From Silene latifolia (lineage: Eukaryota > Streptophyta > Magnoliopsida > Caryophyllales > Caryophyllaceae), in the NCBI RefSeq assembly GCF_048544455.1, contig NC_133534.1, forward strand, positions 38,192,217 through 38,256,216: 64,000 nt of DNA, read 5' to 3'. A program made the position numbers and the translations under genes. The first letter of the stretch is position 1. The number at the start of each line of letters is the position of its first letter. This document shows, in pieces, positions 31,174 to 43,141 of the stretch. Under the pieces are notes generated by a model. The model was not told the DNA's origin and did no database searches. It saw only the letters and a list, made by a program, of their open reading frames with translations.

Positions 31174-31424
31174 TGTGGAAATATATTATCCATATATTAC
31201 CTAAATATATGGGAATATATCTTCCATATTTTCTATCTTATTCTTGTTAATATTATTGTTTTTTGTATCTATTGTAATCTTATTGTTACCTCTATTATAG
31301 GAATTAGTTTAGGGTAACTTTGACCCGTCTTTGTATAAGTAGAATGCGTGTATTACGTTTTCTAATTATTCAATAATACTCAGGCATTCAAGCCTTTCCA
31401 ATTCCTTCGTTTTACTGTTTATCA
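31174..31424 (+). mobile_element. 5' LTR of an old copia element (copia 3)
   Basis: TGTGGAAATATATTATCC..GTTTATCA, about 251 bp, with TATAAG at 31335-31340. It is followed by TGATATCATCGGAGC, resembling a degraded TGGTATCAGAGC primer-binding site, then gag. The 3' half of the element lies beyond the nested Tat 2 and outside the window. Confidence 0.6.
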
Positions 31425-31501
31425 TGATATCATCGGAGCAGATTTGATCCTCGCATCCGTCACATTTACAAAAACCACGAAATAATTAAACCTTTTCATC
31501 T

Positions 31502-32323
31502 ATGACGAAAATCGGAGGTGATTCTGCTTTTGATCACGGAAAGGGTGTCGAAAGCACCAATGACAAGATGACAATACCGCTTTCTTCGCCTCTGTTCCTT
31601 CATCCCTCCGACAGTCCGAGTCTCAAATTGACTCAGACCGTTTTTAATGGAGACAATTACGACCTCTGGGTTGATGCGGTACGCAACGGACTTGATGCCA
31701 AGAATAAATTAGGGTTCGTTGACGGTACCGTCGCAAAACCTGACGAGTCAGAAGATAACAATTATGAAGTCGTGGCATGGCGTCAATGCAACGCGATGGT
31801 GAAGGCTTGGCTCCGCAATGTGATAGAAGAAAAGTTGCATCCAAGTATCACCTTCCCGGCCACAGTGCTCGAAATTTGGAAAGAATTGAAGGAGCGCTAT
31901 TCCGCAGGGAATGCCCCCGTGTTCACCAACTTAAAAGCGAATTGATGGAATGTCGTCAAGGAAATCGATCGGTCGTAGATTACTATACTCATCTCAAATC
32001 CATATGGGATGAGCTAGCCAATTACAGCCGTGTGCCACCTTGTACCCGCGGTGCCGCCGCTGCCCTCGCCAAAGAGAAAGTGCATCAGTTCATTATGGGA
32101 CTCAATACCGCTTTGTATGATCACCTTCGTTCCAATTTGCTAATGGAGGATAATCTCACCTCTTTAAGTCGGGCCTATGCTCTCGTTCTAAGAGAAAAGT
32201 GACACAAAACGGTTATTCGAGTTCGCGAAGAACAGGCTGAAGTAGCCATGGCGGCTCGCACGGGTGGTGGTCGTGGCAAAGGGGCTTCTTCGACAGAGGA
32301 ATCACAGGAGTATGAACCCCCTG
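31502..32323 (+). pseudogene. gag: Copia 3 Gag, frameshifted and truncated by Tat 2
   Basis: MTKIGGDSAFDHGKG start, then copia capsid features: LKLTQTVFNGDNYDLWVDAVRNGLDAKNKLGFVDGT, WRQCNAMVKAWLRNVI, then in another frame VHQLKSELMECRQGNRSVVDYYTHLKSIWDEL and FIMGLNTALYDHLRSNLL. The frame changes in the run GCCCCCG near 31917 (a single-base deletion fits). A TGA at about 32200 is a second lesion. The sequence stops being copia at 32324, where the Tat 2 LTR begins, so the insertion is inside gag. Confidence 0.85.
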
Positions 32324-33960
32324 TGGACATGGGCCACCGGGGCGCTTGGGAAATAAGCGTTTGCATTTGTGGAGTCGCCACCAATTTATTGTGGAAAATT
32401 GGAAACCGTTCGAATAACTCGTGCCATGTCAACACACAAAGTAGTGACATGAACACCAAGAACTTGTTACCCTTAGCATTCTATGTCTAGAATGACTCTC
32501 GTGGATGCCAATGAACACGGATGTTCACAGAGATCTGGAGTAAGGGGTGGGGGTACGTATTAGGAAGCTCTTTTGATCGAACACCTAATCCCGCCCGCCT
32601 CGATAGCGGCCTCTACTAATGATTAGGAAAGTTATTCGTACTTGATATATTGTCGATTTATATGCATGCAATGCAACATCCATAGATTAATCCTAGCATG
32701 TGAAGAATTAACTAAGTCGGTGAACAATTAATTTTACATACATTTGAGTCGAAGTAGGGAGTTAGATTCAATTACATGTGAAGGCATACAAACAATGCGA
32801 TAAAAGAAATACAATAATACAATAATGAAAATTACAATAATTACATCGGTTCCATTAATTTATGTCGAAAATACTTTCAAAACGGATAATTTGAGAAAGA
32901 ATAAATAAACGAACAGATTATTAACGATAATAGGAATGACAATTAATTAAATATGTAAACTAATTAAACTAGGTCAAGGCAGAACAGAAGTTGAAGTTGA
33001 AAGAAATCAACTGGAGCAGTGTGCAAAGCAGATGCGCCCTCGGAAGAAGGCGCGCAGCGATTCTTGCGTGTCATTCCAAGGTTGAGTTCTGGCTGTGAAG
33101 CCGAAACTGCAAATCGTTAGTATTCGTGGGTGAATTTAATGATTGATTACGATTTTCGACTCGGATGAAAGTGATTTAATACATCAATTACATGTGAATG
33201 AGTCATAAAAACGATAAAACATGGATGAAACTAATGTAAACGAATTAATTACATGAATGAAAGATTGATTAATGACATGGATGAACTAATTAGGTTAAAT
33301 ATGACGAATTAATGAAGAACTAATGACGGATAAACAGATGGGAATATATCAACGATCGAATTCCAGAAACTCAATATGAATGAATCGAATCTCTACAACC
33401 CGGATTGATTTTAATGACAAAAACCCGCAAATATTGGTTATAAGGGATTTAAGTCGGGATTTAATGATGAATTATATACTAACAGTGATTAATAATATGC
33501 AAAACTATTATGTGAACGAAACAAGAGCAAACAATGACGAAAGAAAACAAAGAAACGAAACTAACAGAGGACGAAGGAAGAAGAAGAGAAGCAGGAATGG
33601 CGGCAACCTCAGGAAGAGGCGCAGCAAGTGCTGCGTCCTTTCCAAGAGGCGCACCAGTTGCTGCGTCCCTTCTCGACGTCTGTCTTCTGTTAATCCGTAA
33701 AAAAAGATTTAAACAAAGGGTTTTAGAAATCGGTTTTAATTATATTTTCGACATAAATCTTACATGATGATTACAAAAAGTAAATAACAATAAATAAAAG
33801 AAGGATTTACACCCTCAGACTTACATGTTTGACGAAACGAGATGAACTAAGTTAACGATTAGTGATGCTCGACTCGAATGTAACGAAAGTGCCCTCGTAA
33901 GAGGAAAACGATTAAGATTGATTAAAGTTGATTATGGTGTAGTTGGTCAAATTGGTCGGT
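32324..33960 (-). mobile_element. 3' LTR of Tat element 2, left part
   Basis: TGGACATGGGCC.. aligns with the LTR at 14776. It is interrupted at 33960 by the Athila-like element and resumes at 42411. Palindromic modules are at about 33035-33080 and 33613-33670 (30-bp spacing). Confidence 0.9.
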
Positions 33961-35465
33961 TGATACCCGTCGTGAGGTGTCAAAAATAAGATTTATAATT
34001 TCCAACTACAACTATAGTAAGCGGCAGTCGGGTCGAACCACAGAGAGGCAGATGTAAATTCTAGTTGTCTAATTCTAGTCTAAGGTAACGGTAAAGTGGG
34101 GGGTTTGATTTGAATTGGTCTACAGCTAAGAGTAAATAATAAACTAGAAAGACGGATAAAACAGATAAAGAAGGGGTACTAGGATGGTCGGTTCATTACA
34201 GCTTCGGCGGCAGCATACTAAACAGGTCTAAATCGAACACAAGTGAGGCGGGAAACAAGAGGTCCAATCGGTCCACTCTTAACAGATAGCATCTTTCGAT
34301 CTCGCTATAGGTCCCTAATATCACTAATACTAACTCTCGTCCTGAAAAGTGACTAACGGTCTAAACTATACCTATCTTTCGATCTCAGCACAGTTTAGTC
34401 ATTTTAATTGGTGGTCTAACAACTTTCCCTATCTTTCGATCTAATGGGTTTGTCATAAATTAAGCATCTAACTGGTCGCATGCATTCGATTCGTTAAATA
34501 CAACATTAAAATCAATTAAAACGAAGGGTAACCTCACGAGGTCAGTCGATCGACCAAGAATGTCAGTCGATCGACTGACACGCGAATCAGGCCGTGTTCA
34601 ATACTTTGCCGCCTATGCTATAATTCGCCTACATCCTAGCACAAATAATCTAGCTACTCATGCTAAGGGTAAAAACAATAATAATAACGATGAAACGAAC
34701 CACTGAATTCATGCTTGAAACGATAAAGTAAACAATTAACATAAACAAATGAATTGGCTTTTGGGAACTTAACTAGCAATTCTATACTAATGAAAATAAA
34801 GAAGAACTAAAATTAGGGCAGTAGAATACCGAGATTGCAGAGGAAAGATTAGGAATAAGAACTGAAAATCCAATGCTCAACAATAATCCAAACCCTAAAT
34901 TATGATCTTCTAAAATTCAATGTGAAACTTAATAAAACTAGATGTAAAAACTGAATGCTATACTGATGTTTCTAGGTTACGTTATATAGCAATTAACGTA
35001 ACCTCTTATTATCAAAACCTAAAACATAATGGGCTTCAAGTTTCACGGTCTTTTAATTCTCGTCTGAAATAGCAGATTGGTCGATCGACTGATCATGGTG
35101 GTCGATCGACTGGTCTTCAGTAAACAGTAGCTTCTGGAACCCGATGGTTGGTCGATCGACTGATGGCAGTGGTCGATCGACTAATTGAGCTGCTACTTGA
35201 CTTCTATAAACTCGTGGACTTGTCTTTTGGGCTTTGAATTGCGCACCAAGCTCGTTCCTCGGGTGAATACTTCACGTCATATGCAATGCGGGATACTCGG
35301 GGACGGATTTGGCTCGATTTCCGCTGGATTATTCACATTTCTACAATAATGTACAAAAATACGGAAGTAGACGGAAATAGGGAGAAATGTAGCATAAACT
35401 ACATGAATGAGCTCTGAAATGCGTGTAAAATGAGGTGTAAAACATCATATAAATGACACGCATCA
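33961..35465 (-). mobile_element. 3' LTR of the Athila-like element
   Basis: TGATACCCGTCG..GACACGCATCA. It contains GTCGATCGAC at 34545, 34566, 35080, 35101, 35151 and 35172, i.e. three pairs each 21 bp apart. Confidence 0.92.
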
Positions 35466-37687
35466 AACTTTCCCAAACCAAACCCTTGCTTGTCCCCAAG
35501 CAAGAACTAGACTCGATCTAATGACCTAATGGAACGAGTTCAATCTCAGAGCAAAATGCACCATGTAAAACCTAAACCAATTTAATGCATAACCAACAAT
35601 CAATTAGCAAATGAATCATGTAAACGAGTTATGGAGCCGTTAAAACTACTGCTGAACCGTCAACTGTAGAGACTTTATCAAATCGGACTCTCACGGGTCG
35701 CTCAATCACTCAAATAATCAGAGGTGAATATATAAGAGAATAGAAAGAAGTAAGTGTAATGACGCTCACCTAACTACGACCTATAAGAACATGCCTGCAG
35801 TCTAATATGAAAGCAATCTCTATAACCGTACATACGCATTCCAACCAACAGGAGACCATGACACATGCCGAGGTATAAATGTGGATATGTGAGGTATGGG
35901 TAAGAAGAGGCAAAACATTTATGGTAAAGTGGAGGTACAGGTGATCAAGCTAGTACCAAGACGGAACCAAAGGGCAACATCCTTCTTCTTGCTCATAATC
36001 AAACGAAACGGTGCTATAGCAAGCACAAATCTCACAATTTCCAGAGATAAAAGTAATCAACTAACTCCCCATAAAATATGAATAATACATGGGAGCAAAA
36101 ATCGCCAAAAGATAAAGGATTGAATTATGCGAATTTATTCTTTTTCTTTCTCGAACCTCAGTCGATCGACCTATAAGGGCAGTCGATCGACTGCTTAAAC
36201 AGTACAGAACTCTTTTTTTTTTCCCTTTCTTTTTTTTTCGAATCATTTTTTTTCTTTTGTTTCAACTTCTTTCCTCCTTTATTTCATTTCCCAACCATCA
36301 TCTCAACAAAGCATATGCCACCAAAAATGAGTAACAACCCCAAGAACACAGACTACTAGCTTGACAAAGGACAGGCTAAATGTAGGATGTAGTAATGGGA
36401 CAAAAAAGGCTATTTTTGGCAGTGTGGAGTTCATGGGCAAAACGAATAAGGAGAAACCTCTACCACATGTGTCAACTAACCACAGACCGAATGCGTACAG
36501 GTATTAAGAAGATCAAGTTCATATTTATGCACATTTATGTGACATGCCTCATAAGGAGTACTACTCACATTCCTAAATGAACTCGTCATGAATGTCACCA
36601 GTTATAGGCTCTAAATCTCAGAAATATGATGTAGTTTGCCAATTTTCAACGTCAAGTCTCAAGTTCAGCAAATAGTTAAGGAAAACTCGTAGATATGCAT
36701 TTACGATTCTACTAATAACATGTTAATCAAGCAAGGCTTAGGCAAAACAAATGCAAAATGCAATATCATCCTTGAAATACTACCGTTCCGACTCGACCTA
36801 TATGCTAAAATAAACGTGCATTTTATGGAGATTTTTGAAAATTTTCAATTTTTTTTTTGATGTTTTGTATATATGTAAGGAAATAAACAGTGCAAGACAG
36901 AATATAAACGTGAATGCAAGCGAATGATATGCGACGCAAAACCCTTCCCCAAACCAAATCGCACAATGTCCCCATTGTACAAAATCATGTAATGAAAGAA
37001 AAGAGAAGTGGGAATTTGCGGGAAAATGAATAAAAATGACATGAAGTGAAAATCGGGAACTTACAAGACTTTAAGCGCAGCAAAAGGGAAACCTCCCCAA
37101 ACCAGCGTAAGCTAGGAGGTTTCAGTAGCCAGCAGTGCTACCAAAAAGTACCTGAAAGACAAATAAAACCCACGCATAAAACCAAGAAAACAATTTTAAA
37201 GTGGTAAAATTGTGCACGAATGAGAAAATTAGAAGAAATAAATAATTGGACGGAAAATAAAGTGGAGTAGAAAACTCTCTTAAGTCCGCATATCGACCAA
37301 ACACAGCAGGGGAGAGGTCGTGAACAGGTACAACAGCGTCCTCGGTCGATCGACCAAGGATGGCAGTCGATCGACCAATGTGTCAGGAACAGTAGCTCCT
37401 GGAAAGTGCAACTCAGTCGATCGACCAAGGTGGCTAGTCGATCGACTGAAAGTACTGCTGTACTCCTTATTTCTTCGTATTTGCTCAATAACTTGAGCAA
37501 ATGAGGTCTAAAAACCTGCAAGTGCACAATAATACGCGCCCAAAATTGCGCAAAACCCAAAGAATAGTCTTAAACGTATAAAATCCTAAGCAAGCAAAAT
37601 AAAATGCGTAGTTTTCGCGCACACAAAAGCAATAAAAAGTGTCTTAACAAAAGCAAATAAATTGAATTTTATAAAGAGCTCGATCAA
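35466..37687 (-). other. Non-coding 3' spacer of the Athila-like element, in the place of pol
   Basis: The 2.2 kb between the last open frame and the 3' LTR carry no polymerase or integrase motif. GTCGATCGAC pairs are at 36161/36182, 37345/37366 and 37416/37437, all 21 bp apart. The polypurine tract on the minus strand (GGTTTGGGAAAGTT) abuts 35465. Confidence 0.7.
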
Positions 37688-39060
37688 CTAATAGTTGATC
37701 AAGAAAGACCACGGTATGGCCCACTTCGTCGGCTTCTGGCTACTAGGGGTAGCCTCAACGGTGCTTATCTTAGCAGCTGCACCCTTCTTAGCTTCCATGT
37801 CCGTATGGCTCAACGGATCAACACTCTCATCATCTCCCCAGTCAAGGATCTCTTCGGGCTTGTCAGAATCCAAATCAGACTTTCTGGCTTTGACTGGCTC
37901 GTCATCAACTACCTCATCAATTCCATAGCTCAGGCAACCAAGACCTCCTCTTTGAATGATCGGCTTCTTTACAGCTGGAACAATTTGCAGCACTTCCTTC
38001 CCAAACCAGCTCCTGCAACATCTAAAACAACAGATTCTTCCTCCTTTTTGCTCCCAGTCTGGGGCGGAGGGGTTAGCACGGGAGTGATAATAGAGACAGG
38101 CAATTCAGGAAGCACAAAGTACGATTTCTTTTCAGAAACCGTATTACAAGTCACAGGCCACATGGGGTCCTTTTTCTTAGCCGGTTGGGCAAAGACAATA
38201 GAATGCTTGCCTACTTTGAAAGTCAAGGTACCTAAACCGACATCTATGATCGCACCAAAGAAGCGTGTGTGCGAGAATGGCCTACCCAAAATAATGGGAA
38301 TATAAGCATCTTCAGGCATGTCAAGGACAACAAAGTCAACAAGGAAGAAAAACTTCCCTATTTGGACAGGGATATCCTCTAGGACTCCTATGGGTTGGAC
38401 CGCAGAGCGATCGGCCATCTGGACGGTCATATCTGTCACTGCGAACCTAGTCAATTTGAGCTTCCTAGCTAGACTCAAGGGCATGACGCTTATACTAGCT
38501 CCTAAGTCACATAATGCCTTCTCAATAGAGAAGGTACCTATATTGCATGGAACAGAAAAGCTACCCAGGTCCTCTAACTTATGGGGTGCAGTGTGAGACA
38601 GATAAGAGCATGACTCCTTGGTTAAAGCGACCATGTGCACATGTTCAAGTGACTTTTTCTTAGACATGAGTTGTTTCATAAACTTAGTGTATGCAGGCAC
38701 TTGATTGACCAACTCAAGGAAGGGTACTTGCACATTCAAACTACGGATAACCTTTTCAAATTTATTGAAAGATACCTGTTCTTTTGTTGGCACTAGTCTC
38801 TCCGGATATGGGTCTGTAAGAAGTACCTTAGCCCTCTCCTCTAAATCGCGCGTGCCGGTATCCGTGGACTTAGGCTGAAAGTCCGTCACCTTCTCCTTGT
38901 TGAAGCTTGACCCCTCTTCAGACCGTCTCAAATGTGAGCCATTAACCGTCATCGGATCGAACTTCGGGGCCGGGACTGACCCATCAGCACTCAGGTCTTG
39001 TCCTAATGTCTTCGGGACTGTCGAACCCCGGAACAAATGGTCTCTCAAATTGTCGGGCAT
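37688..39060 (-). CDS. Athila-like protease region
   Basis: The frame 39060-37969 includes the Athila gag-pol linker (FLELVNQVPAYTKFMKQLMSKKK, VALTKESCSYLSHT) and a retropepsin: ALCDLGASISVMPLSLARKL is the active-site region, with DLGAS in the place of the usual D-S/T-G, followed by YIPIILGRPFSHTRFFGAIIDV. A second frame (37993-37688) continues for about 100 aa, acidic (DKPEEILDWGDDESVDPL), to a stop at 37688. The usual RT would follow but is absent. A DLGAS variant is also common in Athila relatives, so activity cannot be judged. Confidence 0.75.
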
Positions 39061-40771
39061 TGAAGGACGAAATTCCTCGACATCGCAAAGTGACCTCGTC
39101 GATCGACCACCTTGCTCGTCGATCGATCGGGGTGAATGATTCGAAGCTCTGTAACCCGCATATTAGTCGATCGGAGGGTATATCGATCGATCGATCGATA
39201 TACCTGGTAAACGCTTGTTTCTTTGATTTATTCGTTGAAGCTTTCTTTTGACTTGTTTCCGGCTCATCTTTTTCAACAGCGTCCTCGACCATGGCAGGAC
39301 CCTCAAGGGTGGACCCACTCCTCAAAGTGATGGCATTTAAGGTCTCCTTTTGGTCAGTTTGAGTCGGTAAGTGTCCGGGAGCTCGAGTGTTACTTTTGCT
39401 AGCCAATTGACCAATTTGGCTCTCTAGTAGCTTCATCCCGGCCTCTCTTGCTTGGGACTCTTTTAGCAACAAGTTCTTAAGCTCGGAAAATTCAGAATTC
39501 TGCGATTGTTGCTGCTGCGGCACATAGGGAGGTTTCTGATATTGTTGTTGCTTTTGATGAGGGGCCACATAGGGTTCTTCTTGCGGCGGAGCTTGAGTTG
39601 GGTTCGGGACATTTTGGCTCCTCCAACTCAAGTTTGGATGGGTATTCGGCTCATAGTAGGTGTTTGTCCGCCTATAATGTTGAAAGGCAGCACAAGACTC
39701 AAAGGGACCAGGGCAGTTCTTCGAAACGTGTCCCTCAGCTCCACACCTTTCACAGACGAAAGGACCGTCTGACACAGCATTTACTTGGTAAATACCCCCC
39801 TTTGAAGCTCCTTCTAGTTCATACTTGTCAAATCTCGCAGTAAGAGCTTCAAGCGCAGCAACAGAGGAAGATTCAGTAGCTCTCCTCTGGTTCCCTCTGG
39901 AATTACCATACTCAGCCTTGTGGGTGGCTAGATCGTCAATGATCTTCCACCCCTTGGTTGCCCCCAAGTTCTCAGCAAACCGGCCATTGGCTGCAGACAT
40001 CCAAAATGGCCCCCTCGATCGTCGTACAACCCATTATAGAAATGATTGCACAAGCTCCATTTTTCGAACCCATGGTGCGGTATGGTTCGCACCAGCTTCT
40101 TAAATCGGACCCATGCCTCGTGGAAGTTCTCATCCGGCCCTTGTTTGAAACTTGTGATTTGGGCTCTAATAGCAATCGTCTTTGAAGCAGAAAAGTACTT
40201 CTTGTAGAATGCCAATGCCAAGGAATTCCAGTCGGTGATCCCATAAACGGTTCGGTCCAGATCTCTATACCACTCCTTGCAAAGCATCACGAAGGAGAAG
40301 ATGAACATGGTCTCCTTGATCTGGTCTTGAGTCACGCCACCGGTGGTGGGGGTATGGAACAACGATGAGTCAATAAAGGTCTCCATATGCTTAGCCGCAT
40401 CTTCATTTTAGGCTCCCGAACGGTTTCTCTCAACCATGTTAATGTATGAAGGCTTTGGTTCGAACTTCCTGGCATCTCCGGATAATTCGAACCCCTTGTA
40501 TAAGTTTTCATTTTGTCGGCTCGGAATGACTAGCTATACTCACTTCCTCGGCCATGACTGGAATTTCTGGAGAAGTAACTGTCTCGGCTGAAGAAGTGGA
40601 AACGGGCGAAGAATGTGGGTCTTCCTCGTACAGCTCGTTCTCGTAATAGCTTGACAGAGTACTCAGCTCTTCCTCTGTCGGTAATACCCTTTGTGATCGT
40701 CTCAACTCGCGCAAAGATTTCTCTATCTCAGGATCGAATGGTACTAGTTCACCACCCTGTGACCTGCGCAT
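38984..40771 (-). pseudogene. gag: Athila-like Gag, broken into three frames
   Basis: Pieces: 40771-40508 (MRRSQGGELVPFDPEIEKSL), 40386-39928 (FVMLCKEWYRDL, LALAFYKKYFSASKT, FHEAWVRFKKLVRTIPHHGFEKW) and 40000-38984, which has the zinc knuckle CERCGAEGHVSKNC, Gln-rich sequence (PYVPQQQQSQ) and the Athila hallmark LNAITLRSGSTLEGP. Breaks are near 40500 (with a stop near 40409) and 39960. Unusually, the palindrome family GTCGATCG / ATCGATCGATCG lies inside this coding sequence at 39098-39200, giving YIDRSIDIPSDRL and WSIDEV. Confidence 0.8.
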
Positions 40772-40870
40772 AAGAAGAAACTACAAAAAGAATATAAGAA
40801 AAGTTTAAGGAACAGAAGTCCCTTAAACTAAGAAGAACTAAAATTAAAACAACAAAAATTAGAACTATTG

Positions 40871-40890
40871 CCTCCCCGACAACGGCGCCA
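40871..40890 (-). other. Primer-binding site of the Athila-like element
   Basis: Minus-strand TGGCGCCGTTGTCGGGGAGG, five bases from the LTR end at 40896. This is the familiar tRNA-Asp-type PBS of Athila elements. Confidence 0.9.
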
Positions 40891-40895
40891 AAATT

Positions 40896-42405
40896 TGATA
40901 CCCGTCGTGAGGTGTCAAAAATAAGATTTATAATTTCCAACTACAACTATAGCAAGCGGCAGTCGGGTCGACCCACAGAGAGGCAGATGTAAATTCTAGT
41001 TGTCTAATTCTAGTCTAAGGTAACGGTAAAGTGGGGGGGTTTGATTTGAATTGGTCTACAGCTAAGAGTAAATAATAAACTAGAAAGACGGATTAAACAG
41101 ATAAAGAAGGGGTACTAGGATGGTCGGTTCATTACGGACTTCGGCGCGGCAAAGATACTAAACAGGTCTAAATCGAACACAAGTGAGGCGGGAAACAAGA
41201 GGTCCTCTCGGTCCACTCTTAACAGATAACATCTTTCGATCTCGCTATAGGTCCCTAATATCACTAATACTAACTCTCGTCCTGAAAAGTGACTAACGGT
41301 TTAAACTATACCTATCTTTCGATCTCAGCACAGTTTAGTCATTTTAATTGGTGGTCTAACAACTTTCCCTATCTTTCGATCTAATGGGTTTGTCATAAAT
41401 TAAGCATCTAACTGGTCGCATGAATTCGATTCGTTAAATACAACATTAAAATCAATTAAAACGAAGGGTAACCTCACGAGGTCAGTCGATCGACCAAGAA
41501 TGTCAGTCGATCGACTGACACTCGAATCAGGCCGTGTTCAATACTTTGCCGCCTACGCTATAATTCTCCTACATCCTAGCACAAATAATCTAGCTACTCA
41601 TGCTAAGGGTAAAAACAATAATAATAACGATGAAACGAACCACTGAATTCATGCTTGAAACGATAAAGTAAACAATTAACATAAACAAATGAATTGGCTT
41701 TTGGGAACTTAACTAGCAATTCTATACTAATGAAAATAAAGAAGAACTAAAATTAGGGCAGTAGAATACCGAGATTGCAGAGGAAAGATTAGGAATAAGA
41801 ACTGAAAATCCAATGCTCAACAATAATCCAAACCCTAAATTATGATCTTCTAAAATTCAATGTGAAACTTAATAAAGCTAGATGTAAAAACTGAATGCTA
41901 TACTGATGTTTCTAGGTTACGTTATATAGCAATTAACGTAACCTCTTATTATCAAAACCTAAAACATAATGGGCTTCAAGTTTCACGGTCTTTTAATTCT
42001 CGTCTGAAATAGCAGATTGGTCGATCGACTGATCATGGTGGTCGATCGACTGGTCTTCAGTAAACAGTAGCTTCTGGAACCCGATGGTTGGTCGATCGAC
42101 TGATGGCAGTGGTCGATCGACTAATTGAGCTGCTACTTGACTTCTATAAACTCGTGGTCTTGTCTTTTGGGCTTTGAATTGCGCACCAAGCTCGTTCCTC
42201 GGTTGAATACTTCACGTCATATGCAATGCGGGATACTCGGGGACGGATTTGGCTCGATTTCCGCTGGATTCTTCACATTTCTGCAATAATGTACAAAAAT
42301 ACGAAAGTAGACGGAAATAGGGAGAAATGTAGCATAAACTACATGAATGAGCTCTGAAATACGTGTAAAATGAGGTGTAAAACATCATATAAATGACACG
42401 CATCA
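40896..42405 (-). mobile_element. 5' LTR of the Athila-like element
   Basis: Matches 33961-35465. GTCGATCGAC pairs at 41485/41506, 42020/42041 and 42091/42112. A minus-strand TATA-like GCTATATAACG at about 41933-41923 lies 85-190 bp downstream of the last two pairs. Confidence 0.92.
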
Positions 42406-42410
42406 TCGGT

Positions 42411-43141
42411 CATTCAAAACGAGGCTGGTACTCAGAAAGATCCGAGCTTACGTGGTCGAAAGTTCAAGCACGTAGGCGCCAAAAAGTAAGAACGTGGTCT
42501 AGAATGCAAAGGGAGAAGAGAAGGGCGGACACTCGCGTGAGAAATATAAGGAGCAAAGGCTCCTATTTATACTAATCACGTGAAGGAATTGGGGTTTTCG
42601 GAGAAACTTTGGAAGTGAATCTAGAAAAGATATGAAAAGATACGAAAAATACGCAGAAAAGGACTTGGGAAGAGGCGCAGCAGGCGCTGCGTCCCTTGGA
42701 AGAGGCGCAACACCTGCTGCGTCTGTTCCCAAGTGGTTTCCTCCTGCGGAAGAAAGATTTCCGTGTTTAATTTATGGAATAACGGATTAATCTTATTTTC
42801 TTTAATATTTTGTATGAATATTACGGGAAATTCTTTACCAAAGATTAAAAGATTGTGAAATATGGAATAAAAATATCCGGAACATTCCATAAGATTCTGA
42901 CTCGGGATTTTAGCGGTTATCAGAAAATGAAGAAGGTTTTAGGCCCGGACTCCAAATGTACTCTAATTACTGTCAAAACGACCGTATCGGCACGTAGATG
43001 ACAATTAAGAGGTAGACACCAGTGTTTGAGTAATCACTTGATGATAAACTTACGAACTATCACAAATCGTTCCGCGTACCAAACATGCGGCCCAATCATC
43101 ACCGGGTGGTTTGCGAGAGGTGCAGAAATGAGGTATCTACA
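42411..43141 (-). mobile_element. 3' LTR of Tat element 2, right part
   Basis: Continues the LTR after the Athila-like insertion and ends GGTATCTACA at 43141, where Tat 1 has GGTGTCTACA. Minus-strand TATAAATAG at 42571-42563 and the palindromic doublet at 42669/42699. Total LTR length with the left part is about 2.37 kb. Confidence 0.9.

Larger units (their letters stand above)
33961..42405 (-). mobile_element. Athila-like gypsy element with gag and protease only
   Basis: Inserted in the Tat 2 LTR with TCGGT duplicated at 33956-33960 and 42406-42410. LTRs (33961-35465 and 40896-42405) are about 99% alike. The minus-strand PBS TGGCGCCGTTGTCGGGG is the Athila/Tat tRNA-Asp type. The interior carries gag and protease, then ends; no RT, RNase H or integrase can be read. 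It must have moved with enzymes from another element. Seven GTCGATCGAC pairs recur in the LTRs and interior, five of them within the first LTR and spacer. Confidence 0.9.

Noticed and set aside
34545..37446. CRISPR-like or satellite array of 21-bp repeats
   Set aside because: Palindromes occur as isolated pairs in a plant retrotransposon, without regular repeat-spacer structure.
36061..37560. Several 60-140-aa frames in the Athila-like spacer
   Set aside because: No RT, RNase H or integrase motif in any frame; these are chance open stretches.
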